DNA from: Aeromicrobium sp. Root236
Lineage (GTDB): Bacteria; Actinomycetota; Actinomycetes; Propionibacteriales; Nocardioidaceae
Assembly (NCBI RefSeq): GCF_001428805.1
Contig: NZ_LMIS01000001.1
Span: forward strand, 2,282,976-2,346,975
Length of the DNA: 64,000 nt
Direction of reading: 5' to 3'
Shown one piece after another: positions 1 through 9,006 of this stretch (within the stretch, counting starts at the first letter, position 1; every line of letters begins with the position of its first letter). The notes below the pieces were generated by a model. It saw nothing but the letters and a program-made list of their open reading frames with translations, had not been told where the DNA came from and made no database searches. Both the position numbers and the translations under genes were made by a program.

Positions 1-617
1 GCCAGCACTTCGTGCACTCCAAGGTGATGGCGTGGGTCGGCCTGGATCGCGCTGTCCAGGCCGTTGAGCGATTCGGCCTCGACGGCCCGGTCGACAGGTG
101 GCGTGCGGTGCGCCAGGAGATCCACGACGAGGTCTGCGCGAAGGGATTCGACCAGGATCGAGGCACGTTCACCCAGTTCTACGGCTCGAAGGGGCTCGAC
201 GCAGCGCTGCTGCTGATCCCCCGGGTCGGCTTCCTCCCCTGGGACGACCCGCGGGTGGTCGGCACGGTCGACGCGGTCCAGAAGGAGCTGCTCCGTGACG
301 GGTTCCTCCTGCGCTACGACACCGCCGCCGACGGCAACGTCGACGGGCTCGGCGGTGAGGAGGCGACGTTCATCGCGTGCACGTTCTGGCTGGTCGACGC
401 CCTCGGCGGTATCGGTCGTACATCGGAGGCACGCGCCCTGTTCGCCCGCCTGCTGCAGCTCCGGAACGATGTCGGCCTGCTGAGTGAGGAGTACGACGTC
501 ACGGTCAAGCGGCAGGTCGGCAACACCCCGCAGGCCTACAGCCACGTCGGCCTGATCAACGCCGCCACGCGGCTCGACTCCGCGGAGTCTCCACGCGACA
601 CGGAAGGGACATCATGA
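1..617 (+). CDS. Glycoside hydrolase family 15 protein, C-terminal part (5' end outside window)
   Basis: The reading frame is open from base 3, so the gene starts upstream and about 204 C-terminal residues are visible. They resemble the (alpha/alpha)6 barrel of GH15 glucoamylase/trehalase-like enzymes: HFVHSKVMAW followed by LDRAV, EATFIACTFWLVDAL, GLLSEEYD (expected to hold the catalytic base) and QAYSHVGLINAA near the end. The family releases glucose from alpha-glucans or trehalose; which substrate cannot be told from this part. No signal peptide can be judged. Its stop overlaps the next ATG (ATGA), so it is probably translationally coupled to a glucose dehydrogenase that could use its product. 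Confidence 0.85.
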   Translation, partial: QHFVHSKVMAWVGLDRAVQAVERFGLDGPVDRWRAVRQEIHDEVCAKGFDQDRGTFTQFYGSKGLDAALLLIPRVGFLPWDDPRVVGTVDAVQKELLRDGFLLRYDTAADGNVDGLGGEEATFIACTFWLVDALGGIGRTSEARALFARLLQLRNDVGLLSEEYDVTVKRQVGNTPQAYSHVGLINAATRLDSAESPRDTEGTS

Positions 618-1672
618 AGGCACTCACGGTCACGCCGGGGAAGGCTCAGTCGCTGCGGGTCGACGACGTTCCGGAGCCCGACCCCCGGCCGGACGATCTC
701 CTGGTCGACGGCATCGCCATCGGCATCTGCGGGACGGATCACGAGATCGTCCACGGCGACTACGGATGGTCGCCGCCTGGCCGCGACCGGCTCGTCATCG
801 GGCACGAGTCGCTGGGCCGCGTGCGCGAGGCACCCGCGTCGAGCGGCTTCGCCGAGGGTGACCTGGTCGTCGGGGTGGTCCGCCGGCCCGACCCCGAGCC
901 GTGCGGCGCCTGTGCGCACGGTCAGTTCGACATGTGCCGCAACGGCCAGTACACCGAGCGGGGCATCAAGCAGATCGACGGGTACGGGAGCGAGAGGTGG
1001 CGGGTCGAGGCCGACTACGCGGTCAAGCTCGATCCGGCGCTGGAGGACGTCGGCATGCTGCTGGAGCCGACATCGGTCGTCGCCAAGGCCTGGGACCAGA
1101 TCGACAAGGTCGGCTCACGGTCGTGGTTCGAGCCACGCACCGTCCTGGTCACCGGGGCCGGGCCGATCGGCCTCCTCGCCGGCATGATCGGCGTCCAGCG
1201 CGGGCTCGACGTGCATCTGCTCGACCGGGTGACCTCGGGACCGAAGCCGTCGATCATCGACGACCTCGGCGCGACGTACCACTCCGACGAGATCGGCGCG
1301 GTCGCCGAGAAGCTCTCGCCCGACATCATCATCGAGGCCACCGGCGTTGCCGAGCTGGTCGTCGGCGCCATGGCGGGCACGGCGGGCTACGGCATCGTGT
1401 GCCTCACCGGGGTCTCCTCGGGCAAGCATGCGATCCCGGTCAAGGCCGCGGACCTCAATCGCGAGATGGTGCTGGAGAACGATGCCGTCATCGGCTCGGT
1501 CAACGCAAATCTCGGCCACTACCGTGCGGCTGCGGACGCGCTCGCAGCCGCCGACCCCGCCTGGTTGAGCCGTCTCATCAGCCGGCGGCTCACGCTCGAC
1601 GAGATCAGCGGTGACTTCGATCGTCGCGACGACGACGTCAAGGTCGTGGTCGACCTTGCGGGGACCCGCTGA
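614..1672 (+). CDS. Zinc-dependent glucose 1-dehydrogenase (MDR family)
   Basis: A 352-residue medium-chain dehydrogenase of the glucose-dehydrogenase subgroup. Visible features are catalytic zinc ligands Cys39 (GICGTDHEI) and His64-Glu65 (GHES), a Cys-rich structural loop with Cys97, Cys100 and Cys108, and a Rossmann motif GAGPIGLLAG in the second half. The family oxidises D-glucose to gluconolactone with NAD(P)+. The start is fixed by a 4-bp ATGA overlap with the GH15 gene, and the stop overlaps the next start by one base (TGATG). Sugar specificity is inferred from family resemblance and the neighbouring glucosidase. Confidence 0.85.
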   Translation: MKALTVTPGKAQSLRVDDVPEPDPRPDDLLVDGIAIGICGTDHEIVHGDYGWSPPGRDRLVIGHESLGRVREAPASSGFAEGDLVVGVVRRPDPEPCGACAHGQFDMCRNGQYTERGIKQIDGYGSERWRVEADYAVKLDPALEDVGMLLEPTSVVAKAWDQIDKVGSRSWFEPRTVLVTGAGPIGLLAGMIGVQRGLDVHLLDRVTSGPKPSIIDDLGATYHSDEIGAVAEKLSPDIIIEATGVAELVVGAMAGTAGYGIVCLTGVSSGKHAIPVKAADLNREMVLENDAVIGSVNANLGHYRAAADALAAADPAWLSRLISRRLTLDEISGDFDRRDDDVKVVVDLAGTR

Positions 1673-2988
1673 TGTCCACCGCCGCAGCCAGGGCCGTCCC
1701 GGGCGAACGTCCGCGCGTCGTGATCGTGGGTGGCGGGTTCGGCGGGATGCAGGTGGCCAAGGGGCTGCGTGACGCCGACGCGGAGGTGGTGGTCGTCGAC
1801 CGGGTCAACCACCACCTGTTCCAGCCGCTGCTCTACCAGGTCTCGACGGCGCTCCTGTCCCCAGGAGACATCGCCCCGGCGTTGCGCACGGTGCTCGCGC
1901 GTCAGGACAACACACGCGTCGTCCTCGGCGAGGTCACGGACATCGACCCCGACGCCTCGACCGTGACCCTGACCGGGCCTGACGAGGTGGATCGCACCAT
2001 CCCGTACGACCGGGTGGTGCTGGCCGCGGGAGCCGAGTCCAGCTTCTTCGGCCACGACGAATGGGCCGAGGCCGCGGCACCGATGAAGACCCTGGCCGAC
2101 GGCGTCACGCTTCGCGATCGGCTGCTCAGCGCCTTCGAGCTGGCCGCACAGAGCGACCCCGGGACCCGGCGTGAGTACCTGACGTTCGCGGTGGTCGGTG
2201 CAGGACCGACAGGCGTCGAGATCGCCGGACAGATCTCGGCGCTCGCGCACCGTACGCTTCGCCGCGAGTTCCACGAGCTGGACGCTGCGGACCTTCGCAT
2301 CGTCCTCGTCGACGCCGGCGACACGGTCCTGAGCTCGTTCGCCCGGTCGCTCCAGCACCACACCGCCGCGGCGCTTGCGGACCTGGGTGTCGAGCAGCTG
2401 CTCGGCCACTCCGCCACCGCCATCGACGCCGAAGGGATCACCGTGGCACCGGCGAACGGCGGAGGCCCGGAACGCCGCATCCCCGCTCGTACGGTCGTGT
2501 GGGCGGCGGGCGTGGCGACGAACCCACTGGCGCGACGACTCGGCGAGAAGACCGGTGCTCCCGTCGACGACAAGGGCCGGGTCAAGGTCGACCCGCGATG
2601 CCGCGTACCGGGACGTCGCGACGTGTTCGTCATCGGCGATGCGGCCAACGTCCACGACCTGCCCGGGCTCGCTGAGCCGGCCATGCAGGAGGGACGATAC
2701 GTCGCCACCGTGATCGCGAGCGACCTTGCCGGGAGCCCGCCACCGGCTCCGTTCCACTACAGGGATCTGGGCACGATGGCCACGATCTCGCCGACCGATG
2801 CGGTCGCCCAGCGGGGACGCGTCCGGGTGAGCGGACTCGCGGCCAAGGCCGCCTGGGCCGGCGTCCACGTGGCGTTCCTCGTCGGTTGGGGCAACCGTCT
2901 CGCGGTGCTCACGCAATGGGCGCAGGCAGCCCTCTTCGGCTCACGACGCCGTCAGCTGATCATCGGCTCGCGCCACCCTGCACGCTGA
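1672..2988 (+). CDS. Type II NADH:quinone oxidoreductase-like FAD protein (NDH-2)
   Basis: A 438-residue FAD/NAD(P)-binding oxidoreductase. The N-terminal FAD site VVIVGGGFGG lies at about residues 16-25, a second dinucleotide fold (VVGAGPTGVEIAG) near 175, and the late FAD contact DVFVIGDAAN near 315. A C-terminal hydrophobic/amphipathic stretch (AAWAGVHVAFLVGWGNRLAVL) fits membrane association in NDH-2. These enzymes pass electrons from NADH to quinone without proton pumping. It overlaps the glucose dehydrogenase by one base, so the operon may link glucose oxidation to the respiratory chain; that link is inference. Confidence 0.85.
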   Translation: MSTAAARAVPGERPRVVIVGGGFGGMQVAKGLRDADAEVVVVDRVNHHLFQPLLYQVSTALLSPGDIAPALRTVLARQDNTRVVLGEVTDIDPDASTVTLTGPDEVDRTIPYDRVVLAAGAESSFFGHDEWAEAAAPMKTLADGVTLRDRLLSAFELAAQSDPGTRREYLTFAVVGAGPTGVEIAGQISALAHRTLRREFHELDAADLRIVLVDAGDTVLSSFARSLQHHTAAALADLGVEQLLGHSATAIDAEGITVAPANGGGPERRIPARTVVWAAGVATNPLARRLGEKTGAPVDDKGRVKVDPRCRVPGRRDVFVIGDAANVHDLPGLAEPAMQEGRYVATVIASDLAGSPPPAPFHYRDLGTMATISPTDAVAQRGRVRVSGLAAKAAWAGVHVAFLVGWGNRLAVLTQWAQAALFGSRRRQLIIGSRHPAR

Positions 2989-3004
2989 GGGATGGGGTCG
3001 GGGC

Positions 3005-4417
3005 TCAGCCGAAGAAGTCGCCGGCGGCGGCGCCGGGGGGCTCTGCGTCGCGGGCCATGGGGGTGAACCGTGAGTAGTGGCCCTGGAAGCTGACGGCGAC
3101 CTTGTTGACCGGGCCGGAGCGGTTCTTGGCGATGATGATGTCGGCCTCGCCGGGTCGCTCCGACTCGCCGGCACCATGGGCGTCGGGCCGGTTGAGCAGC
3201 AGCACGATGTCGGCGTCCTGCTCGATCGAGCCGGACTCACGCAGGTCGGACAGCTGCGGGGTCTTGTCGGTGCGCTGCTCGGAGCCACGGTTGAGCTGGC
3301 TGATCGCCACGACCGGGAGCTCGAGCTCCTTGGCCAGCAGCTTGATCTGGCGGGAGAACTCCGAGACCTCGACCTGGCGGTTCTCGACCCGTTTGCCCGA
3401 CGTCATCAGCTGGAGGTAGTCGATCACGATCATGCCCAGGCCGTACTGCTTCTTGATCCGCCGCGCCTTGGAGCGGATCTCGGGCATCGTCATGTTGGGG
3501 CTGTCGTCGATCACGATCGGGGCGCTCTGCACTCGCGGCATGGCCTTGCTGATGGCGTCCCAGTCACGCTGGTGCATGCCGCCGCCGCGCATGTGGGAGA
3601 TGCTGACGCGTGCCTCGGCCGACAGCATGCGCATGGCGATCTCGGCGCCGGTCATCTCGAGCGAGAAGATCGCCGTGGGGATGCCATGGCGGATCGAGGC
3701 GGACCGGCAGAAGTCGAGGCCGAGCGTCGACTTGCCGACACCGGGCCGGGCCGCGACGACGATCATCTGGCCGGACCGGAACCCCGTCGTGAGCTTGTCG
3801 AGGTCGGGGAAGCCCGACGGCACGCCCGTCATCTGGCCGTCGCGGCCCTGGATCTCCTCGATCTCGTCGATCGTGAGGCTCATCAGCTCGGCGACCGACT
3901 GGTAGTCCTCGGCCTGGCTGGTGCCGTCGACGTCGAGGACCTCCGCCTGGGCGCGGTCGACGATCTCGGCGACATCACCCTGGCCGGCCTGGCCGAGCTG
4001 GGCGATGCGCTGCCCGACCTCGACGAGGCGCCGCAGCACGGCCTTCTCGCGGACGATGTCGGCATAGAAGTCGACGTTGGAGGCGATCGGGACGCCCGCG
4101 ACCAACGTGTGGAGATAGGGCGCCCCGCCGATGCGGCCGACGTCACCGCGGCGCTGCAGCTCGGCGGCGACGGTGATCGCGTCGGCCGGCTCGCCACGGT
4201 TGGCGAGGTCGACGATCGTGTCGAAGATCAGCTCGTGGGCGGGCCGGTAGAAGTCGCGGCCCTGAAGGATGTCAGAGGCCGGGTCGATGGCCTGCTTGCT
4301 CATCAGCATGGCGCCGAGCACGCTCTGCTCAGCGGCCAGGTCCTGTGGCGGTACGCGTCCGGAGCCAGGGTCCTCGCTGGGCCCTGGCGCAGCCTCGTAG
4401 AGGTCCGTGACGCTCAC
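3005..4417 (-). CDS. dnaB: Replicative DNA helicase DnaB
   Basis: Hexameric 5'-3' replicative helicase of 470 residues. The N-terminal domain begins PPQDLAAEQSVLGAML (about 23-38); the RecA-like domain carries Walker A ARPGVGKST (223-231), then IVIDYLQLM and DLRESGSIEQDAD. It is intein-free, unlike many actinobacterial homologues. I chose GTG at 4417 because GGGGA lies about 9 nt upstream and homology begins there; the frame stays open for 124 more codons to 4789, but that stretch has no helicase similarity and contains DnaA-box-like sites. It stands alone, convergent with the NDH-2 gene. Confidence 0.95.
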   Translation of the reverse strand: MSVTDLYEAAPGPSEDPGSGRVPPQDLAAEQSVLGAMLMSKQAIDPASDILQGRDFYRPAHELIFDTIVDLANRGEPADAITVAAELQRRGDVGRIGGAPYLHTLVAGVPIASNVDFYADIVREKAVLRRLVEVGQRIAQLGQAGQGDVAEIVDRAQAEVLDVDGTSQAEDYQSVAELMSLTIDEIEEIQGRDGQMTGVPSGFPDLDKLTTGFRSGQMIVVAARPGVGKSTLGLDFCRSASIRHGIPTAIFSLEMTGAEIAMRMLSAEARVSISHMRGGGMHQRDWDAISKAMPRVQSAPIVIDDSPNMTMPEIRSKARRIKKQYGLGMIVIDYLQLMTSGKRVENRQVEVSEFSRQIKLLAKELELPVVAISQLNRGSEQRTDKTPQLSDLRESGSIEQDADIVLLLNRPDAHGAGESERPGEADIIIAKNRSGPVNKVAVSFQGHYSRFTPMARDAEPPGAAAGDFFG

Positions 4418-4806
4418 AGAACTGTCCCCTTTCGTCCGTGACTTCACGTTAACGGTCGGCACTGCCATAACTCCGGAAGACGCCCCTGGAGGATGGTGCC
4501 GACCCGTCACAGTAGGCCCGTACGGGTGGCAATCACAGACAGCGCCCCACAGGGGGTGTGCGCAACCTCCGACAAGCTGTGGAAAACGCCGAGAACCATG
4601 TGCACAGTCCGTGGACGAAGGTGTGGACAAGTTATGGCGTCGCCTTGTCCGTATCGCTCTGACCTGCGCAAACGCCTGTGCACCTGTGTGGAGACAAAAT
4701 ACTTCCGGCTGGTTCGTCATCCACGGGTGCCTGTTCATACACTTGTCGACAAAACCCGTCCGGTTGACCCCACGACACCCTCTCGTCACCTCCAGGAAGG
4801 CTCCCG
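4418..4806. promoter_or_regulatory. dnaB/MATE divergent intergenic region with DnaA-box-like sites
   Basis: 389 bp without a convincing gene. It holds a perfect Streptomyces/Mycobacterium-type DnaA box, TGTGGACAA (complement TTGTCCACA), at 4622-4630, plus near matches TGTGGAAAA at 4578-4586 and TTGTCGACA at 4743-4751, and looser TGTGGA or TGTGCA repeats between them. The ribosome-binding site of the MATE gene (CAGGAAGG) is at its right edge. DnaA could regulate dnaB here, or the cluster could titrate DnaA; both are inferences. Confidence 0.55.
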
Positions 4807-6129
4807 ATGCGCCTCACGCGCGACGCGGACAGGCAGATCTTCCGGGTCGCGGTGCCCGCGTTCTTCGCCCTCGTCACCGAGCCGCTCATGCTGCTGGCCG
4901 ACACCGCGATCATCGGCCACCTCGGGACCCCCGAGCTCGGTGGGCTCGCCGCGGCGTCCGTGGCACTCGGCACGGCGGTCGGCCTCTGCATCTTCCTCGC
5001 GTACGGCAGCACGGCGATCGTCGCGCGCCACCACGGCGCCGGTGACGAGAGCACCGCGCTGGGTCTCGCCGTCAGCAGCCTGTGGCTCGCCGCCGCCCTC
5101 GGGCTGGTGCTCGGGTCGGCCGTCGCGATCGCGAGCGGGCCGCTGGCGGACGCGCTGTCGAGCTCGGCACAGGTCTCCGGGTTCGCGCAGGACTATCTCG
5201 TCGTCTCGTCGCTCGCGTTGCCGGCGATGCTGTTGATCCTCGCGGCCACCGGAGCCATGCGCGGCGTCCTCGATCTGCGCACCCCGCTGATCGCGACGAT
5301 CGTCGCCAACGTGCTCAACGTCGTGCTCAACCTGACCTTCGTCTACGGCGCCGGCTGGGGCATCCGGGGCGCTGCCGCCGGCACGGTCCTGGCCCAGTGG
5401 TTCGCGGCTGCCTGGCTGGTGTCGGTCGTCGTACGCCGGGCCCGTCGCGTCCACGCTCCGACCCGACCGCGTGGGTCCGAGATCGTGGGCGCGGCCCGTG
5501 TCGGTGTCCCGCTCCTGATCCGCACGGTGACGCTGCGCGCCTCGCTCGTGCTCGCGACCCTCGTCGCCGCGAGGCTCGGCGACGTCCCCCTCGCCGCCAA
5601 CCAGGTGGCCGGCGCCGTCGTCATGTTCCTGGCGTTCGGGCTCGACGCCATCGCGATCGCGGGGCAGACCCTGACGGGCCGCACGCTCGGCGCCGGTGAG
5701 GCCGCCGGCACCCGTGCGTTGACGAACCGCATGGTCGGCTGGGGTGTTGCGACGGGTGCGCTCGCCGGTGTGCTGCTGGCCGCCGCCACCCCGTGGCTGC
5801 CGCGGCTGTTCACCTCCGACCGGGCGGTGCAGGACGCGCTCGTGCCGGCGTTGCTCGTCATCGCCGTGATCCAACCCCTGTCGGGCGTCGTGTTCGTGCT
5901 CGACGGCGTGCTGATCGGCGCCGGTGACGGGCCCTACCTCGCCTGGGCGGGCCTGGTCGTCCTCGCCGCATACGCGCCCTTGGTGCTCGCCGTCGGATGG
6001 GCCGACGCCGGCTTCACCTGGCTGTGGGTCGCGTACGGCGGGTTCATCGCGGCCCGGCTCGTCACCCTGTGGCGACGACAGCGCGGCACCGCGTGGATGG
6101 TCCTCGGCGCGACCCGTTCGGCAGACTGA
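4807..6129 (+). CDS. MATE family multidrug/Na+ efflux transporter
   Basis: A 440-residue polytopic membrane protein with about 12 hydrophobic segments in two MatE repeats. Characteristic stretches are VPAFFALVTEPLMLLADTAIIGHLG in the first helix, LNVVLNLTFVYG, and a second-half QVAGAVVMFLAFGLDAIAIAGQTLTGR. This matches the DinF-like branch of MATE exporters, which expel cationic compounds in exchange for H+ or Na+; the substrate is unknown. The ATG has a good Shine-Dalgarno (AGGAAGG) about 7 nt upstream. The hydrolase gene follows after 4 nt. Confidence 0.9.
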   Translation: MRLTRDADRQIFRVAVPAFFALVTEPLMLLADTAIIGHLGTPELGGLAAASVALGTAVGLCIFLAYGSTAIVARHHGAGDESTALGLAVSSLWLAAALGLVLGSAVAIASGPLADALSSSAQVSGFAQDYLVVSSLALPAMLLILAATGAMRGVLDLRTPLIATIVANVLNVVLNLTFVYGAGWGIRGAAAGTVLAQWFAAAWLVSVVVRRARRVHAPTRPRGSEIVGAARVGVPLLIRTVTLRASLVLATLVAARLGDVPLAANQVAGAVVMFLAFGLDAIAIAGQTLTGRTLGAGEAAGTRALTNRMVGWGVATGALAGVLLAAATPWLPRLFTSDRAVQDALVPALLVIAVIQPLSGVVFVLDGVLIGAGDGPYLAWAGLVVLAAYAPLVLAVGWADAGFTWLWVAYGGFIAARLVTLWRRQRGTAWMVLGATRSAD

Positions 6130-6133
6130 GGTC

Positions 6134-6823
6134 ATGATCACCGAGGAGTACGCCCCTGGACGCCTCGCCGACGTGCACGGCGACGGAGCCGTCGGCGTCG
6201 TGCTGCTCTGGCACGGTCGTGGTGCAGACTCGCGCACCGTGGTCGCCGACCTCGCCGACGAGATCGCCGGCCACGGGTTGCGCGTCGTCGTGCCCGACTG
6301 GGACTCGTCCGCGCCCGACGGGGGACGATCCGACCTGCTCGCGTCGCTCGAGCACGCCCGCGGACTCGCAATGAATCACGCGCTCGACCCCGATCGGCTC
6401 GTGGTCGCCGGCTGGTCGCTCGGCGGCACCGCCGCGGTCGGGCTCGTGATGCAGGCGCCGGCCCTGGGCGTACGCATCAAGGCGACCGTGCTGCTCTCAC
6501 CGGGTGACGGCCCGCGGGCGCTGGACCCGTTCACCGGCGAGCCCCTGCCCGCGCCGTTCCCCGAGGCGCCGCATGCCGGGCCGGTCCACGTCGTCAGTGC
6601 GACGCGTGACGTCATCGCGACCCCGGATCTCGTACGCGGGCTCGAGACCCGGCTCAGGGCGGCCGGCTGGCCCACGACGTGGACCGAGGTGGAGGCGGAC
6701 CACGGGTCGATCGCGATGACGCGCTACGACGCCGACCGCGACCGGTTCGTCGCGACCGACGATCAGGCCACACTTGCCGCCGGACGGCAGGTGGCCGGGA
6801 TCGTGGCTACTTCTTCTGCGTGA
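6134..6823 (+). CDS. Alpha/beta-hydrolase (dienelactone hydrolase-like)
   Basis: A 229-residue alpha/beta-hydrolase. The oxyanion-side strand VVLLWHGRGADS is near residues 17-28, the nucleophile elbow GWSLGG (Ser about 95) follows VVA, an acid-side strand VHVVSATRD lies around 155, and the likely catalytic His is in EADHGSIAM near 195. No signal peptide, so cytoplasmic. The substrate cannot be deduced. It lies 4 nt after the MATE gene in the same direction, and its 3' end overlaps the convergent lipoprotein gene by 17 bp. Confidence 0.8.
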   Translation: MITEEYAPGRLADVHGDGAVGVVLLWHGRGADSRTVVADLADEIAGHGLRVVVPDWDSSAPDGGRSDLLASLEHARGLAMNHALDPDRLVVAGWSLGGTAAVGLVMQAPALGVRIKATVLLSPGDGPRALDPFTGEPLPAPFPEAPHAGPVHVVSATRDVIATPDLVRGLETRLRAAGWPTTWTEVEADHGSIAMTRYDADRDRFVATDDQATLAAGRQVAGIVATSSA

Positions 6824-8486
6824 AGCCGACGATCGTCCAGTCCGGCTGCTCGAACTGCGCTGCGCCGTAGTTGACCAGCCGCGAACGCACCGCCACGACG
6901 ATCGGGGTCACGGCGAGCGGGATCACGGTCGGGTTCTCGAACACCCACTCATCGAGCTTGGCCACCCGCTTGAGCCGCAGCTGGTCGTCGAGGGTGCCCT
7001 TGGTGATGTCCCAGCCCTTGCCGAACCGCTCCTCGCTGACGCCGGTGTAGTTCTGCGCCGAGTCCACGGGGTGGAACATCGGCTCCGCCGCACCGATCGG
7101 GAACGGCGACCCACGACGTACGAACGTCACCAGGTCGAAGTCGAGCGGGATGACGGTCTTGGTGAAGAACTGATCGGCCGGCACGCTCGTGACCTTGACG
7201 TCGATGCCGACCTTGCGGAGGTCGTCGGCGATCTGGGCCGCGCGGCGGCTGTTGGCCGGTGTCTTGGCCGGCACCGGCAGCGTCAGGGTCAGCCGCGCGC
7301 CCTTGCGGGTGCGGATGCCGTCCGACCCCTTCTGCCAACCGGCCTTGGTGAGCAGGTCGGCCGCCTTGTCCGGGTCGTAGGCGATCGAGGCCGACGAGTC
7401 GACGTAGCCCTGCTGGCCGGGCACGAGCATGACGCTGCCGAGCGGGCTCGCCGGCGCACCCACCGCGGCCGAGGCCTGCTCGGCGATGCCCTGGCGGTCG
7501 ATCGCGTGGGCGACGGCGCGGCGGACGTCCGGGTCCTCGAGCGGTCCGCGCCCACCGTTGAGGGTCACCTGTGACCACTCGATGCCGGCCGCGCGCTCGA
7601 TCGAGCTGTCGTCCGCCTTGGCGGCGGTCTTGTAGGTGTTGGCCTCGAGGTCGACCGCGTCGAGCTCCCCGGCGGCGAACGCCTTGGCCAGCACGTCCGA
7701 GGGCGCGACCTGGAAGACGACCTTGGACAGCTTGGGCTTGGCGCCCCACCAGCGAGGGTTGGGCTGCTCGGTGATCGTGCCCTTGACCGTGTCGATCGAC
7801 GACACCAGGAACGGACCGTTGGACGAGATGGCCCGCGTGCGGAACGCCGTGTTGAACAGCTTGGGCGACGACGAGACGTTGGCCGCCAGGTGCGGGTAGA
7901 CGTAGAGCGGCCACTCGGCGTTGGGCTTCTTGAACGTGACGGTGTAGTCGAACTTCGTCTTGCCCTGCTCGACCGAACCGATGTCCTCGAAGCCTTCGGT
8001 CGAGGCCACCTGGTAGTCGTCGTCGGAGCCGTTGAGGGCCTTCCAGTAGGCCTTCATGTCGGCGGCGGTGATCGACGTGCCGCCCTGCCAGACCGCCTTG
8101 GGATTGAGCCGCACCTTGATCGTGAGCGGATCGGTGTCGGCGACCTCGATGGACTCGGCGTAGTCGTGGTCGACCTGCCAGCTGCCCGTCGGGGTGATGC
8201 GGATCGCGGACCCGACCGTGGGCGCGAGGATGCGCGCGGCATCGGTGTTGACCGCGTCAGGGTGCTGGGGGTTGAAGTTGCGGGGTACGGCCGTCGTGCC
8301 GAGGCGCAACGTGCCGCCCTGGGCGACCTCGGCAGCGGGCGCGGTGTGCCACGCGGTGTTCTTCAGCGTCTTGCCGGTGCTGGCCTTGGGCGTCGACGGA
8401 TTGTCGTCTCCGGACACCACCGAGCAACCGGAGAGCAGGAGGCTCCCGGTGAGGAGGAGTGCGGCAGGGGCCGCGATCGTACGCAT
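6807..8486 (-). CDS. ABC transporter family 5 substrate-binding lipoprotein (oligopeptide type)
   Basis: A 559-residue SBP_bac_5 protein. The N-terminus is a lipoprotein signal: MRTIAA, hydrophobic stretch, then lipobox LLSGC with lipidated Cys21. Family landmarks include GTLRLGTTAVPRNFNP, IKVRLNPKAVWQGG with ITAADMKAYW, and DVRRAVAHAIDRQGIAE. Such proteins capture oligopeptides or similar solutes for a permease. No permease or ATPase gene is adjacent, so it is an orphan binding protein here. The start was placed at the ATG leading directly into the signal peptide rather than 6 codons upstream. Confidence 0.9.
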   Translation of the reverse strand: MRTIAAPAALLLTGSLLLSGCSVVSGDDNPSTPKASTGKTLKNTAWHTAPAAEVAQGGTLRLGTTAVPRNFNPQHPDAVNTDAARILAPTVGSAIRITPTGSWQVDHDYAESIEVADTDPLTIKVRLNPKAVWQGGTSITAADMKAYWKALNGSDDDYQVASTEGFEDIGSVEQGKTKFDYTVTFKKPNAEWPLYVYPHLAANVSSSPKLFNTAFRTRAISSNGPFLVSSIDTVKGTITEQPNPRWWGAKPKLSKVVFQVAPSDVLAKAFAAGELDAVDLEANTYKTAAKADDSSIERAAGIEWSQVTLNGGRGPLEDPDVRRAVAHAIDRQGIAEQASAAVGAPASPLGSVMLVPGQQGYVDSSASIAYDPDKAADLLTKAGWQKGSDGIRTRKGARLTLTLPVPAKTPANSRRAAQIADDLRKVGIDVKVTSVPADQFFTKTVIPLDFDLVTFVRRGSPFPIGAAEPMFHPVDSAQNYTGVSEERFGKGWDITKGTLDDQLRLKRVAKLDEWVFENPTVIPLAVTPIVVAVRSRLVNYGAAQFEQPDWTIVGFTQKK

Positions 8487-8549
8487 GGTCGAGTAGCCGA
8501 CCACCCGTGGCGAGCCAGGGCCCCCGACCCTGACCCGCCAATGGGTGGA

Positions 8550-8996
8550 CTACTTGGAGGCGACCACGTTGAGCTTGACCTGCGCGCTCACGTCGGGGTG
8601 CACGCGCACCGAGACCGTGTGGGCCCCGAGCGACTTGATCGGGTTGCCGACCTCGATGCGACGCTTGTCGACCTTGGCGCCGAACGCGGCGAGCGCGTCA
8701 GCGATGTCGGAGACCGTGACGGCGCCGAACAGGCGGCCGCCGACGCCGGCGCGAACCGGGACGTTGATCGGGTTGGCCTCGAGGTTGCCCTTGATGCTCT
8801 GGGCCTCCTCGAGGTCGTGCACGGCGTGGGCTTCGCGCGCCGCGCGGATCGACTCGACCTGCTTGGCAGCGCCCTTCGACCAACGGATGGCGAAGTTGCG
8901 CGGCAGCAGGAAGTTGCGGCCGTAGCCGTCCTTGACCTCGACGATGTCGCCGGGGGCTCCGAGGTTGGTGACCTCGTGGGTGAGGATGAGCTTCAT
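8550..8996 (-). CDS. rplI: 50S ribosomal protein L9
   Basis: A 148-residue L9, beginning MKLILTHEV, with the conserved N-domain pattern [19 protein letters not shown], a central helix (about 41-75) and a C-terminal RNA-binding domain ([18 protein letters not shown]). L9 binds 23S rRNA domain V and is the last gene of the rpsF-ssb-rpsR-rplI cluster. The ATG follows AAGGAGGT within the 10-bp gap after rpsR. Confidence 0.97.
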   Translation of the reverse strand: MKLILTHEVTNLGAPGDIVEVKDGYGRNFLLPRNFAIRWSKGAAKQVESIRAAREAHAVHDLEEAQSIKGNLEANPINVPVRAGVGGRLFGAVTVSDIADALAAFGAKVDKRRIEVGNPIKSLGAHTVSVRVHPDVSAQVKLNVVASK

Positions 8997-9006
8997 CAGA
9001 ACCTCC

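Noticed and set aside
1519-2916. A long open frame antisense to the NDH-2 gene
   Set aside because: Its Arg/His/Val-rich translation has no family similarity; it mirrors the GC-rich codon third positions of the sense gene, as do the antisense frames over dnaB, gyrB and gyrA.
3077-4441. 454-codon frame antisense to dnaB
   Set aside because: Low-complexity Leu/Asp/Gly/Val composition, no ribosome-binding site, and complete overlap with a certain gene.
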